From Candidatus Hydrogenedens sp. (GTDB taxonomy: Bacteria > Hydrogenedentota > Hydrogenedentia > Hydrogenedentales > Hydrogenedentaceae): DNA of 64,000 nt. The notes under the pieces are model-generated. The model made no database searches. It saw only the letters and a program-made list of their open reading frames with translations, and was not told the DNA's origin. The stretch spans positions 1 through 64,000 of the forward strand of contig DAOSBX010000010.1 of assembly GCA_035361075.1 (NCBI GenBank), read 5' to 3'. Below, in pieces: positions 7,567-16,984 of the stretch (within the stretch, counting starts at the first letter, position 1; the number at the start of each line of letters is the position of its first letter). Made by a program: the position numbers and the translations under genes.

Positions 7567-9153
7567 ATGGCTAAAAAAGTAATTGTAATAGGGTGGGATG
7601 GTGCTACAAGGAAAGTAATTGAAAGGGGATTAGATGAAGGTTGGCTTCCTTCTCTAAAATCCTTCTTAAACAGTGGACGTCTTTTAGACTTAATTTCGAC
7701 AATTCCATTTGCAACAGTTCCTGCATGGACATCTTGCTTTACCGGTGTAAATCCGGGTAAACATGGGTATTTTGATTTTACAGAACTAATAAAAGGAACA
7801 TATAAAATACGGTTTACCAATGGCTCTTTTCGAAAATTTCCTGCGGTTTGGAACTGGATTTCCAGAGCAGGTAAGAATGCTATTGTGGCTGGGGTTCCGG
7901 GAACATACCCAATCGAGGAAATCAATGGGATTATGGTTTCCGGTTTTATATCTCCACTTCCCGGCAAATTAACTCCCGACCAGGTTTATCCTGAAAAATT
8001 ATATCCAATAGTTAAAAACTGGGGCTATGGAGGCATTAACGAAACTATTATTAGAAAGAAAAAGCATCAAAAAATAATTGATATTTTAATTGACAGAATT
8101 AAAAGAAAAGAACATATTATCTTAGAACTACTCCGCAACTATGATTGGGACTTGTTTATTGCTGTGTTCAACGAAAGTGATACGGTAAGTCATCATTTCT
8201 GGATGTTTTGGGATGACCATTCTCCACGACATCAACAAGGTTTTAAAGAAGCAATTCCAATCGTTTATAAACACCTTGACAACACGTTAGGACGAATATT
8301 AAAAGAGGCAGAAAAGAACGATTGCCTTGTAATGCTTGTTTCTGACCATGGTTTTCAGGCCTCAGATACAACAATTATACATATTAATAACTGGCTTGCA
8401 CAGAAAGGTTATCTTAAATTCTATTCAAATAGAGAGCCATTGATAAAAAAGTTAGGACTTCATCTTTTTCCATATAAACTTCAAAGTTATTTATTCCATA
8501 AATTACAAAAATATGCTGAAGAAATAGAAAGTAACGCACGTTTTGCTGGAATAGATTGGGAACGAACGACCGCTTTTTCTGAGGAATTAGATTACTTCCC
8601 CTCAATCCGTGTCAATCTAAAAGAGCGAGAACCTCAAGGCACTATTCCAGAAGAGGAATATCTAGATTTCGTAAATCATATATGTAAAGAATTAAAAAAA
8701 TGGGAATTTATAAAAAACGCTTATTATCGTGAAGAAATTTATAAAGGTCCTTTTGTTGAAAAAGCACCTGATATTATATTAGAAATTGCGGAAAACGATA
8801 GTGGTGCGGTTCCATGTTGTGTTCGGTCAAAGGGTGGGGAAATATCTCGTGTCTTATCTCCAAATCAATATCAAGGTGGAAAAGAACAAGGAATGAATGG
8901 ACATCATAAAAGAGAAGGCATTCTTTGCATCTCTGAAAAAATCCCTTATGAAAAAGCTAATATTGAAGACATTTCAGCCACTGTAGGTGCAGTTATGAAT
9001 GTTCCTGCTCCTCCCTTAGATGGCAAACCTTTGTTAGGTTCCTTGTTGACTGACAAAGATTATCCCATTGATAATTATGAGGAACAAAATTTAACACCGT
9101 ATGAGGAATGGTTATTAATTCAGCAGATGAAAGCGATAGGATATTGGCAATAA
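7567..9153 (+). CDS. Alkaline-phosphatase-superfamily phosphodiesterase/nucleotide pyrophosphatase
   Basis: A 528-residue protein with the type I phosphodiesterase/nucleotide pyrophosphatase pattern: metal ligand Asp in VIGWDGA (D11), nucleophile region FATVPAWTSCFTG (probable Thr50) and NPGKHGYFDF, NESDTVSHHFW in the middle, LVSDHGF, and NGHHKREG near the C-terminus. The order of ligands matches the AP-superfamily two-zinc site. There is no signal peptide, so the enzyme is probably cytoplasmic. Its stop is 2 nt from the next glycosyltransferase start, which suggests a joint role in glycan or nucleotide-sugar metabolism. The substrate is unknown. Confidence 0.8.
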   Translation: MAKKVIVIGWDGATRKVIERGLDEGWLPSLKSFLNSGRLLDLISTIPFATVPAWTSCFTGVNPGKHGYFDFTELIKGTYKIRFTNGSFRKFPAVWNWISRAGKNAIVAGVPGTYPIEEINGIMVSGFISPLPGKLTPDQVYPEKLYPIVKNWGYGGINETIIRKKKHQKIIDILIDRIKRKEHIILELLRNYDWDLFIAVFNESDTVSHHFWMFWDDHSPRHQQGFKEAIPIVYKHLDNTLGRILKEAEKNDCLVMLVSDHGFQASDTTIIHINNWLAQKGYLKFYSNREPLIKKLGLHLFPYKLQSYLFHKLQKYAEEIESNARFAGIDWERTTAFSEELDYFPSIRVNLKEREPQGTIPEEEYLDFVNHICKELKKWEFIKNAYYREEIYKGPFVEKAPDIILEIAENDSGAVPCCVRSKGGEISRVLSPNQYQGGKEQGMNGHHKREGILCISEKIPYEKANIEDISATVGAVMNVPAPPLDGKPLLGSLLTDKDYPIDNYEEQNLTPYEEWLLIQQMKAIGYWQ

Positions 9154-9155
9154 CA

Positions 9156-10250
9156 ATGAAAATAGGTTTTGTTGCAGGTTGTCCTTACCCTGTACCTCAA
9201 GGGTCTCAAGCATTTATCCGTGAGAATGCTCTTACGTTAAAAAAACGAGGGCATGAAATTCATCTTATTGTCTATGGACATGGTGTTGGTCAAATTACAG
9301 ACGACTTTATTATCCACCGAAGTCCCAATTTACCAGGGGTGCAGAAAATATCGGCTGGACCTTCATTGAAAAAAATTTGTCTTGACCTACTCATGGTAAA
9401 AACATTAAAAGATGTATGTAAAAAACATCAATTACAAGTATTATTTGCTCATAATTATGAAGGTTTACTTATATCACTTCTGGCTGGGATACGACCCATT
9501 ATTTACCACGCGCATAATGTAATGAGTGATGAACTTCCTTACTATTTTAATTCTAAAGGTAATTTTTTTGGTGTGTTGGGTAATTTTCTTGACACAAATT
9601 TTCCCAAAAGAGCAAACTATATCATCGTTCCTCATGAACGACTTGCAGGGAACCTAATATTAAAAGGTTGCAAAAAAGAAAAAATAAGAGTTATTCCACC
9701 ACCCATCGATATCGATTATTTCCCAGTAAGCAAAATTAAAAAAGAAGCTCTTCCTTCTATTCTTTACACAGGAAATCTGGATAAATATCAAAATATTGAA
9801 TTTTTATTTAAGGTTGTAAAACGAGTCCGTGAAACGATTCCAGAGACTCGGTTTGTTATTGGGACATTTGAAAAAATAAATATTCCTGATGCAGAAGTTA
9901 TTCATATTGGCACATTTGATTCCCTAAAAAAGTTATTAGAAGAAGATTCGATTATGGCAATACCTCGTACTTCATGGTCAGGCTATCCAATAAAACTGCT
10001 CAATGGAATGGCAAGTGCAAAACCTGTAGTTTGCTGTGAAGGTTCTGCCTATGGAATAAAACATGGTTTCAATGGTTTAATCGTTGCTAATAACGATGAA
10101 GATTCATTTGCCAATTCATTAGTAACGTTAATGACAAATCCAAGACTCCGCGAAGAATTAGGTAAAAATGCCCGTGAAACGATAGAAAAATATAACAACC
10201 CAGAAATAATTGGGAAAGCACTTGAAGATTTGGCTCTGAAGTGTATATAA
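9156..10250 (+). CDS. Glycosyltransferase, GT-B fold (family 4-like)
   Basis: A 364-residue protein from the ATG 2 nt after the preceding stop; this start gives the standard opening MKIGFVAGCPYPVPQGSQAF. The N-terminal half is a GT-B acceptor domain (HNYEGLLISLLAGIRPIIYHAHN). The C-terminal donor domain begins SILYTGNLDKYQNIEFLF and includes IPRTSWSGYPIKLLNGMASA and KPVVCCEGSAYGIKHGFNG, corresponding to the GT4 sugar-nucleotide loop and E/G-rich motif. It transfers a sugar from a nucleotide donor, probably in cell-surface glycan synthesis. It is coupled to the upstream phosphodiesterase. Confidence 0.83.
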   Translation: MKIGFVAGCPYPVPQGSQAFIRENALTLKKRGHEIHLIVYGHGVGQITDDFIIHRSPNLPGVQKISAGPSLKKICLDLLMVKTLKDVCKKHQLQVLFAHNYEGLLISLLAGIRPIIYHAHNVMSDELPYYFNSKGNFFGVLGNFLDTNFPKRANYIIVPHERLAGNLILKGCKKEKIRVIPPPIDIDYFPVSKIKKEALPSILYTGNLDKYQNIEFLFKVVKRVRETIPETRFVIGTFEKINIPDAEVIHIGTFDSLKKLLEEDSIMAIPRTSWSGYPIKLLNGMASAKPVVCCEGSAYGIKHGFNGLIVANNDEDSFANSLVTLMTNPRLREELGKNARETIEKYNNPEIIGKALEDLALKCI

Positions 10251-10257
10251 AACGCAA

Positions 10258-11874
10258 TTACACGTTAGACTTCTCATCTTTAAATCGATGAAAAACACGC
10301 TGTACCTCTAAAATTAACAATACGGCAAGTAAGATTAATACACCTGCAATGATAACAAGAATATATTGATGACTTTTAATATTACTATACATAAATAGAA
10401 GTAATGCGGAAATTGTTGTGATAAGCATAAAAACCATAGGAATTTGGACAAATCGATATTTCTTTCCTAACCCCCGAGCCACCCAAACCATAATCCCTAA
10501 TAACGCAATTCCAGCTACTAATTGGTTTGATGCTCCAAACACAGGCCAAATAATTTTCCAGGCTGGGACATCACCACTACGGACAAAGAGTAAAGTTATA
10601 GCACAAACAATACTAATAATAGTTGCTGTAAATCGGTCTAACTTCATCTTGCTTAGCTCTTGTAATTGATAGCGCGCAAGCCGAGTTGAAGTATCTAATG
10701 TGGTCAAAATAAAGGAATTCACTGCTAACAACCCTAAAGATTTCCCTAAGGAAGGATTGATATGAACTAAACTTGCAAACTTTGCAAACCCTTCTCCAAA
10801 TACAGCAAGTGGTCCACCTTTTTCAGGGATATTTCCTACTAACATAATGCAACTCAGAGATATAACTGCAACAAATCCCTCTAATAACATTGCACCATAA
10901 CCTATTGCCTTCGCATCGGGCTCACAGCGTATTTGCTTGGAGGTAGTGCCACTGGCAACCATACAATGAAACCCTGACACTGCACCACAAGCAACGGTGA
11001 CAAAAAGCACTGGCCATAGATATGTATTTTCAGAAGGAGCAAAGGATTTAAACATTGGCAGTGAAATTTCAAATGAAGCCCCACCAAAAAGAATGCCAAT
11101 ACTTGCTATAAGAACCGCAAAATAGAGTAGATATGAGGCAAGATAATCCCTTGGCTGAAGTAAAAGCCAAACTGGCAAAATGGAGGCAAAAAATACATAC
11201 CCAATTAACATCCACCTCCATGTCTCCATCGAAAACTGAAAATTTTGTTGAATAATTTCTGCTTTTCCTATCCAAACTGCAATCAGAACAAGCGGTATTG
11301 CCACTACAGAACAATATAACAATGGGAAATGAAAACGGTATACTAAAAGCCCAAAGATTAATGCTAACAAAATATACAGTGTGCCAGAAAATGCTACAGA
11401 TGGGTCCTGAGCAAAAGTATCTGCTGATAGCTGTAAAAAAACAGCAATAACTAAAACAAGAGCAAGCCATGTAAAACAAAGGAATAAAATTTTTGCCTTT
11501 CGGCTAACCCATTGGTCAATCACTTCCCCCATGGATAGTCCACGATGCCTGATTGATGCGACTAACGAACCAAAATCGTGGACACCTCCAATAAAAATTG
11601 AACCTATAACAACCCACAAGTATACTGGCAACCAACCGAACCATCCCCCAGCAGTAATAGGTCCAACAATTGGTCCTGCACCAGCGATAGAGGCAAAATG
11701 ATGTCCTAACAAAACAGATGGATGAGCTGGACAGTAGTCAATACCATCATATTGGTCTTCTGATGGTGTCTTGCGATTTTTGTCAAGTTCAAAAACACGA
11801 ACAAGGAAACTTCCGTAGGTAACATAAGCAATTAAAAACAATGCAAATCCAACAATTGATAGAATCAGTATCAT
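10258..11874 (-). CDS. cstA: Carbon starvation protein CstA family peptide/pyruvate transporter
   Basis: A 538-residue polytopic inner-membrane protein, about 14-16 helices. CstA hallmarks include HPSVLLGHHFASIAGAGPIVGP, the GSIFIGGVHDFG segment and the SGFHCMVASGTTSKQ loop. The ATG at 11874 was preferred over 11895 because GGAGAA precedes it and the protein then starts directly in the first helix (MILILSIVGFALF). It is shorter than E. coli CstA (701 residues) and similar to compact CstA proteins of anaerobes. Family members import peptides or pyruvate during starvation. It is transcribed divergently from the carbonic anhydrase gene. Confidence 0.92.
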   Translation of the reverse strand: MILILSIVGFALFLIAYVTYGSFLVRVFELDKNRKTPSEDQYDGIDYCPAHPSVLLGHHFASIAGAGPIVGPITAGGWFGWLPVYLWVVIGSIFIGGVHDFGSLVASIRHRGLSMGEVIDQWVSRKAKILFLCFTWLALVLVIAVFLQLSADTFAQDPSVAFSGTLYILLALIFGLLVYRFHFPLLYCSVVAIPLVLIAVWIGKAEIIQQNFQFSMETWRWMLIGYVFFASILPVWLLLQPRDYLASYLLYFAVLIASIGILFGGASFEISLPMFKSFAPSENTYLWPVLFVTVACGAVSGFHCMVASGTTSKQIRCEPDAKAIGYGAMLLEGFVAVISLSCIMLVGNIPEKGGPLAVFGEGFAKFASLVHINPSLGKSLGLLAVNSFILTTLDTSTRLARYQLQELSKMKLDRFTATIISIVCAITLLFVRSGDVPAWKIIWPVFGASNQLVAGIALLGIMVWVARGLGKKYRFVQIPMVFMLITTISALLLFMYSNIKSHQYILVIIAGVLILLAVLLILEVQRVFHRFKDEKSNV

Positions 11875-11913
11875 CTTTATTCTCCTACCACCCAATAAAT
11901 ATAAATTTCGTAG

Positions 11914-11922
11914 ATTATACCA
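11914..11922 (-). promoter_or_regulatory. Extended -10 promoter element of cstA
   Basis: Minus strand TGGTATAAT (TGn plus consensus TATAAT). The transcription start would be near 11907, giving a ~33-nt leader before the cstA ATG with a GGAGAA SD inside it. No convincing -35. The motif is identical to the one upstream of the EGEG lipoproteins. Confidence 0.5.
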
Positions 11923-12023
11923 CAGAAATAAATATTAAAAACATAAAAAATTATGGAAAGAAAATGTCATTTCAAATTGTTTACAAAAAGAAATTTTCAA
12001 CAGATAAAGAAAGGAGTTTAGAA

Positions 12024-12605
12024 ATGAGTGCCATTCTCGATGAAGTATTAAAAGCCAATAAAGATTATTCAGAGCATTTTGATAAAGGCACACTTGCAAT
12101 ACCTCCTGCTCGACATTTTGCAATTCTCACATGTATGGATGCAAGATTAGACCCTGCAAAATTTGCTGGATTGATAGAAGGAGATGCCCATATTATCCGT
12201 AATGCAGGAGGTAGAGCCAGTGATGATGCTATCCGTTCATTAATCATCTCTCACAAATTGTTAGGAACAAAGGAGTGGTTTGTTATTCATCATACTGATT
12301 GTGGGATGCAATTATTCACAAATGAGGTTATGTATAAATTACTATCGGAGAGCCTTGATACAGCTGTTTTTGATGGGAAACATTGGCAAAACCCCACCAA
12401 GGATAATGGAAGCAATGAGGGACAATACATAAATTGGCTTACTTTTGAGAATCTTGAACAAAGTGTCATTGATGATGTCCATAGAATAAGAAACCATCCA
12501 TTAGTACCCAAAACCATACCTATTTACGGGTTTATATATGATGTTCGGTCAGGCAAACTTGTCGAAGTTCCTAAAGCAATGGCAATAGGTACCAGCAAGA
12601 CATAA
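12024..12605 (+). CDS. Beta-class carbonic anhydrase
   Basis: A 193-residue protein starting at ATG 12024, 7 nt after AAGGAG; longer upstream frames add residues unlike the family. The zinc-site motifs are visible: CMDARLD (Cys and the Asp-Arg dyad) and HHTDCGM (His and Cys of HxxC). RNAGGRASDDAIRSL is the typical connecting segment. The enzyme interconverts CO2 and bicarbonate in the cytoplasm. The length and motif spacing suit the compact Rv1284-like/clade D type. The neighbouring isochorismatase-like gene follows after 82 nt. Confidence 0.92.
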   Translation: MSAILDEVLKANKDYSEHFDKGTLAIPPARHFAILTCMDARLDPAKFAGLIEGDAHIIRNAGGRASDDAIRSLIISHKLLGTKEWFVIHHTDCGMQLFTNEVMYKLLSESLDTAVFDGKHWQNPTKDNGSNEGQYINWLTFENLEQSVIDDVHRIRNHPLVPKTIPIYGFIYDVRSGKLVEVPKAMAIGTSKT

Positions 12606-12687
12606 TATTCCAAAAAGAATCTTAAAGTTGACATCCATATACAAATTTCTACATCATAATTATTCTATGATATTGGGAGTATACGGT

Positions 12688-13278
12688 ATGTCAACAGAAT
12701 ATAACCTTCAGCATGTATATCTATCACCTACAAAAAGTGCTTTAATTATAGTAGATATGCAAAATGACTTTGTTCATCCTGACGGCAAGTTATTTTCTAC
12801 TAATTCAAGAAATATCATTCAGCCAATTCATAGTTTACTTAATAAAGCAAGACAATCAGGCGTAAAGGTTATCTTTACACAGGACACACATTTTCAAAAT
12901 GACCCTGTTGAGTTTCCCATCTGGGGTGAACATGTGATTAAAGGAAGTTGGGGTTGGCAAATAATTGACGAATTAAAACCAGAAGAAGATGATATCATCA
13001 TTGAGAAACTCCGCTATGATGCTTTTTTTGGGACGCCACTTGAACATATCTTAAGAATTCTGAAAATAGATCAATTGGTTATTGTCGGAACAGTAGCAAA
13101 CATTTGTGTATTACATACCGTATCCAGTGCGGTACTATGTAATTTCAAGGTCTCCGTACCAATAGATGCTATATCTGCTCTAAACGAATTTGATTATTCT
13201 CTTACACTTCGTCAAATGGATTTTTTATATAAAGTGCAACTTACAAAAGAATCATTAGTCTATTTTACGGATAAGTAA
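12688..13278 (+). CDS. Cysteine hydrolase, isochorismatase/nicotinamidase family
   Basis: A 196-residue protein; ATG 12688 follows GGGAG by 8 nt (alternatives at 12667 and 12628 lack a good SD). Catalytic triad motifs are visible: Asp in IIVDMQNDF, Lys in IIEKLRYDAF, and nucleophile Cys in GTVANICVLHT after a cis-peptide-like VGTVAN. The family hydrolyses amide or ether bonds, as in nicotinamide, N-carbamoyl compounds or isochorismate. VANICV is the usual nicotinamidase/isochorismatase-like segment, but the metal-binding DxHxxxH of true nicotinamidase is not obvious (TQDTHFQND has one His), so the substrate is open. Confidence 0.82.
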   Translation: MSTEYNLQHVYLSPTKSALIIVDMQNDFVHPDGKLFSTNSRNIIQPIHSLLNKARQSGVKVIFTQDTHFQNDPVEFPIWGEHVIKGSWGWQIIDELKPEEDDIIIEKLRYDAFFGTPLEHILRILKIDQLVIVGTVANICVLHTVSSAVLCNFKVSVPIDAISALNEFDYSLTLRQMDFLYKVQLTKESLVYFTDK

Positions 13279-13323
13279 GTATTTAATATCAGAAATAAAA
13301 TTGTCTTCGAACAAGAAGTGTTT

Positions 13324-13332
13324 TGTTATAAT
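13324..13332 (+). promoter_or_regulatory. Extended -10 promoter element upstream of the lipoprotein/GT-C operon
   Basis: TGTTATAAT (TGn plus consensus TATAAT) lies 39 nt before ATG 13372. A TTGTCT hexamer sits 20 nt upstream, rather far for a -35. Confidence 0.45.
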
Positions 13333-13371
13333 TCTTTTGTTTCCTTAAAAATTAACGAAAAAAGAGTGGAT

Positions 13372-14358
13372 ATGCTCAAATTAAGATTATTTATTCTTTT
13401 TCTTTTTTGTGTAATTTGTTCGGGTTGTAATTTTTATTTTGGCATTACTCCCAAAACAATTCATTTTGACACTCAGGAAGAGATTAAAACCTTTGACATC
13501 TATCATAGAAATTTAATTAATTCCAAAATCGTAGTAACAATCAATCCGACACAACCATGGTTAGAAATTACTCCTAATGAGGCTGTTCTAACAAAAGGGG
13601 ATAGAATATCTATCCAGTTATTTCTAAATAGAAATTTTTCTAATCCAGATAAAAGTTATCCGGAGTATGCAACGGCAAAGGTAAATGTAAAAAGTTATTT
13701 TGCAACAAGTAGTTTGACAGTCACAACAGCCCCAAATTACTTTACAGAGATTTTTGAAGGTGACGTTGACCTAACAAATACATCTCTCGTTTTTAAGCCA
13801 GATGATAGTATCAGTTTTTACAAATTTTCAGTCAATAATATTGATAAATTTTCCGAAGACAGTACTGATGCAACCATCATTGATTTTGGCTCATTAAATA
13901 AACCCCTTGCCTTAAAACTTGATAACGAGAAAAAAATCCTTTTTTATGGAAATAGCTATGATACTATCTATATCTCTTGGTATGGATGGATATGTTTTGA
14001 AGAGCCCAAGAAAAAACAACCTACTTCGACAGACCTTCAAAAACAATTAGATTACCATTTCTACTATCCAAGGATTTCCATTTTTCCCTCTAATGCAAAA
14101 AATTCTGGGACTGTTTCGTATAAACAATTATCTAATAGATTAATAATAACTTACGAAAACGTTTCTACGTACCAAAATGAAGGGAATGGTGCATTAAATA
14201 CTTTCCAAGTTGAATTATTCTTCAATGGTCGAATTAATCTAAATTACTTGGGATTGGATACATCGGCAAGAGGGGTTGTAGGTTTATCCTATGGAACAAA
14301 AGAGCTGAGTGAACCTTCGGGGTTCGTTGAAAGTGATTTTGTAGCATCTACAAAATAA
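13372..14358 (+). CDS. Lipoprotein, paralogue domain of the 1-2035 family plus NIDO-like beta domain
   Basis: A 328-residue protein from ATG 13372, which gives a lipoprotein signal (MLKLRLFILFLFCVICSGC). The next residues FGITPKTIHFDTQEEIKTF resemble the IGVDPKTIDFGKTDSVKTI opening of the lipoproteins at 1-2035, so residues about 20-125 are a related BACON/Ig-like domain. The C-terminal part (about 160-325: YISWYGWICFEE, SGTVSYKQLSNRLIITYENV, NTFQVELFFNGRINLNYLGL) has the strand pattern of NIDO-like extracellular beta domains. It probably anchors to a membrane and faces outward. It is followed 40 nt later by the GT-C/TPR gene. Confidence 0.72.
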   Translation: MLKLRLFILFLFCVICSGCNFYFGITPKTIHFDTQEEIKTFDIYHRNLINSKIVVTINPTQPWLEITPNEAVLTKGDRISIQLFLNRNFSNPDKSYPEYATAKVNVKSYFATSSLTVTTAPNYFTEIFEGDVDLTNTSLVFKPDDSISFYKFSVNNIDKFSEDSTDATIIDFGSLNKPLALKLDNEKKILFYGNSYDTIYISWYGWICFEEPKKKQPTSTDLQKQLDYHFYYPRISIFPSNAKNSGTVSYKQLSNRLIITYENVSTYQNEGNGALNTFQVELFFNGRINLNYLGLDTSARGVVGLSYGTKELSEPSGFVESDFVASTK

Positions 14359-14398
14359 CTGGCTGTGAACATGTTGAAATACTGTAAGGAAGGAACCA

Positions 14399-16906
14399 GT
14401 GCCAAAATTCAAGATCTCAAAATGTCCATGGACATTATTATTTATATTATTTATAGGCATTCTACTACGCATTCTTTATCTTCAAGAAGCACGTTCTCAG
14501 CCGTGGTTTGTAAGTCCTCTATATGACCCTCAATATAACGATTATTGGGCAAAAGCCCTTGTTACTGGAGATTGGACTCTTCCGCCGTACGTTAACGACC
14601 CAGAAATTCGGACTACACCACATGGTCGACCGCCAGGATATCCCTATCTGTTAGCTATTATTTACTACCTGTTCGGTATAAACCCCTGGGCACCAAGGAT
14701 TGTTCAGTTTATTTTTGGAATCTTAAATATTATTCTTTCCTGGTTCTTAGTAAAAAGATTTGGAAATCAATTACTTGCTAACATTGTTGCTCTCCTTGTT
14801 GCTACTTTTTGGGGATTTATATATTTTGAAGCACAATTAACATATCCAGTTTTTGCTGTGTTCTTACTTTTGGTCTGGTCTCATTTGCTGTTAACATGGA
14901 TACAGAAACCTGAAAAAAGAAAATACCCCTTTTTTATAGGACTTGTTTTAGGATTTCTTGCATTATTTCGACCAAATGGTTTACTTCTTATTTCAATTTT
15001 CTTTTTATATCTACTTAAAAATATTCGCTTTCATAAAGCTTATCGATATTTATGTTCATGCATAATTCTTTTCTTGTTAGGACTTATCATCCCAATTGTT
15101 CCTTGCTTTGTCCGTAATTATGTGGTTTCTCATGATTTTGTTTTCATCTCATCTTATGGTGGTCTCAATTTCTATGTTGGTAATCATCCGAATGCAAATG
15201 GTGCAGAGCCACGTATTCCAGAATTACAAACCTGGATTGGTTGTGATGAGTGGTCCTGCTTTGACTACCCAGCAATTGTTCGAGGTTTAGCACGAAGTTT
15301 AGGAAAAGAATCTATAAAGTTTTCAGAAGCCAATAGATATTTTTACAAAACTGCATTTCGATATATTATCCACCATCCAAAAGAATGGATAATTTTAACA
15401 TTAAGAAAAATATTGTTATTCTGGGGTCCGATAGAAATAACCAATGATACTGTACCTGCGTGGGATAAACAAACATCATTTATATTAAAGCATCTTCCTT
15501 CTTTTCCAATATATTTATCATTATTTATCACTGGTATCTGTTTGATGGTGTATCGTTTATTTCGTGGCAAACCTGATAACTCTAATAGTTTTTTACAAAT
15601 ATTGATTTTATCATCGCTAATTACATTTATTTATTTTCTATCCGTCCTTCCATTTTTTATAGCAGGCAGGTATCGTATACCAATAATGGTGTTTCTGTTT
15701 ATTATCAGTGGTTGGGCAATTTCAGAATTTATAAATTTATTAAAAGTAAAAAACTGGAAGGGAATTCTGGCATTCCTCTTTATTTTCTTTTCCTCTCTTT
15801 TTATTACTCGAATAAATCTTACAGGTTACCAACCTTCATTATCCGTATGGAATTTTAGGCAGGGCGTTTCAGCAAGCATCTCTGGGGATTACAAAACCGC
15901 AAAGTATTTTTATAAACAATCCCTCAAGGAAGACCCAGAAAATATTTTTGCTCGTATTAACTATTCGCTTACTCTTTCACGTTTAGGTAGACCTTCTGAA
16001 GGTATTTATGTCTTGACTAACAATTTTTCATCTCCTCTAAATACTGCGTTAGAACAAAATGCTTTAGGATATTTGTTTGAAACAATCGGAGACTTTGATA
16101 AGGCAAAATATCATTATGCAAAAGCAATAATTATTAACCCTTCTTTTGTTCTTGCACATGCGAACATTGCACATCTTTATTTCAATCAATACCAGTATTA
16201 TGAGGCAAAGGCACATTTTGAACAGTTGAGAAAATTACAACCGACAAATCCAATTGTTTATTTTCAATTAGCCCGAATTGCGGAGTTCATGGAAAACAAA
16301 GATGAGGCAATACGCTTATATAAAGAGAGTGTTAAATTGAATGCATCTCTATACGTAGCATGGAATAATTTAGGATGGCTATACGAACAAACAGGCAACA
16401 CCGCAGAAGCACAAAAAGCATATAAGAAGGCTATTGAACTCAAACCTGATTACGTTCTTTCTCGGATAAATTATGGAAACTTGTTATCATCGTTAGGCTT
16501 ATATCAACAAGCACAAGAACAACTTGAAACAGCCTTAAAATATGAGGCAGAGAATTGTGAAGTCTTTTTCCTATTAGGGAATGTGTTTGTTGGATTATCA
16601 AAATGGGACGAAGCAGAAGAAAAGTATAATAAAGCTTTGAAGTTATGCCCTGAGTATGCAAATGCGTGGAATAATTTAGGACTTGTATTGTCCTTTTCAA
16701 GGAGGAAAGAAGAGGCTCGGGAGAAATGGCTCAATGCTATAATTTTAGATGAACAATTAATGGAGTCATATATAAACTTAATCCATTCATACGAACAGCA
16801 AGGTGAATGTGATAAAGCAATTACTTTTACATTGAAAGCATTTATGTTATTCCCAAATAGTCAAGAAATTCTATCGATCTGGAATGGATTAAACTGCTTC
16901 AATTGA
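14399..16906 (+). CDS. GT-C glycosyltransferase-like membrane protein with C-terminal TPR array
   Basis: An 835-residue protein starting at GTG behind a strong AAGGAAGGA SD. Residues 1-470 contain about 10-12 transmembrane helices with a first periplasmic loop carrying YDPQYNDYWAKAL and RPPGYPYLLAIIYYLFG, the typical architecture of GT39/ArnT-type polyprenyl-phosphate-sugar transferases. Residues about 495-835 are at least eight TPR repeats (for example AWNNLGWLYEQTGNTAEAQK, VFFLLGNVFVGLSKWDEAEE, AWNNLGLVLSFSRRKEEARE). GT-C/TPR fusions are known in Planctomycetes-like genomes. It likely glycosylates surface proteins or lipids, with the TPR providing partner binding; targets are unknown. Confidence 0.78.
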   Translation: MPKFKISKCPWTLLFILFIGILLRILYLQEARSQPWFVSPLYDPQYNDYWAKALVTGDWTLPPYVNDPEIRTTPHGRPPGYPYLLAIIYYLFGINPWAPRIVQFIFGILNIILSWFLVKRFGNQLLANIVALLVATFWGFIYFEAQLTYPVFAVFLLLVWSHLLLTWIQKPEKRKYPFFIGLVLGFLALFRPNGLLLISIFFLYLLKNIRFHKAYRYLCSCIILFLLGLIIPIVPCFVRNYVVSHDFVFISSYGGLNFYVGNHPNANGAEPRIPELQTWIGCDEWSCFDYPAIVRGLARSLGKESIKFSEANRYFYKTAFRYIIHHPKEWIILTLRKILLFWGPIEITNDTVPAWDKQTSFILKHLPSFPIYLSLFITGICLMVYRLFRGKPDNSNSFLQILILSSLITFIYFLSVLPFFIAGRYRIPIMVFLFIISGWAISEFINLLKVKNWKGILAFLFIFFSSLFITRINLTGYQPSLSVWNFRQGVSASISGDYKTAKYFYKQSLKEDPENIFARINYSLTLSRLGRPSEGIYVLTNNFSSPLNTALEQNALGYLFETIGDFDKAKYHYAKAIIINPSFVLAHANIAHLYFNQYQYYEAKAHFEQLRKLQPTNPIVYFQLARIAEFMENKDEAIRLYKESVKLNASLYVAWNNLGWLYEQTGNTAEAQKAYKKAIELKPDYVLSRINYGNLLSSLGLYQQAQEQLETALKYEAENCEVFFLLGNVFVGLSKWDEAEEKYNKALKLCPEYANAWNNLGLVLSFSRRKEEAREKWLNAIILDEQLMESYINLIHSYEQQGECDKAITFTLKAFMLFPNSQEILSIWNGLNCFN

Positions 16907-16984
16907 ATAAAAAACACGATAAAATGTAAAATCATGCTTATTATTTTCAATGTCTGAGGAATTATTTTTTAAGGAGTGAATTTT

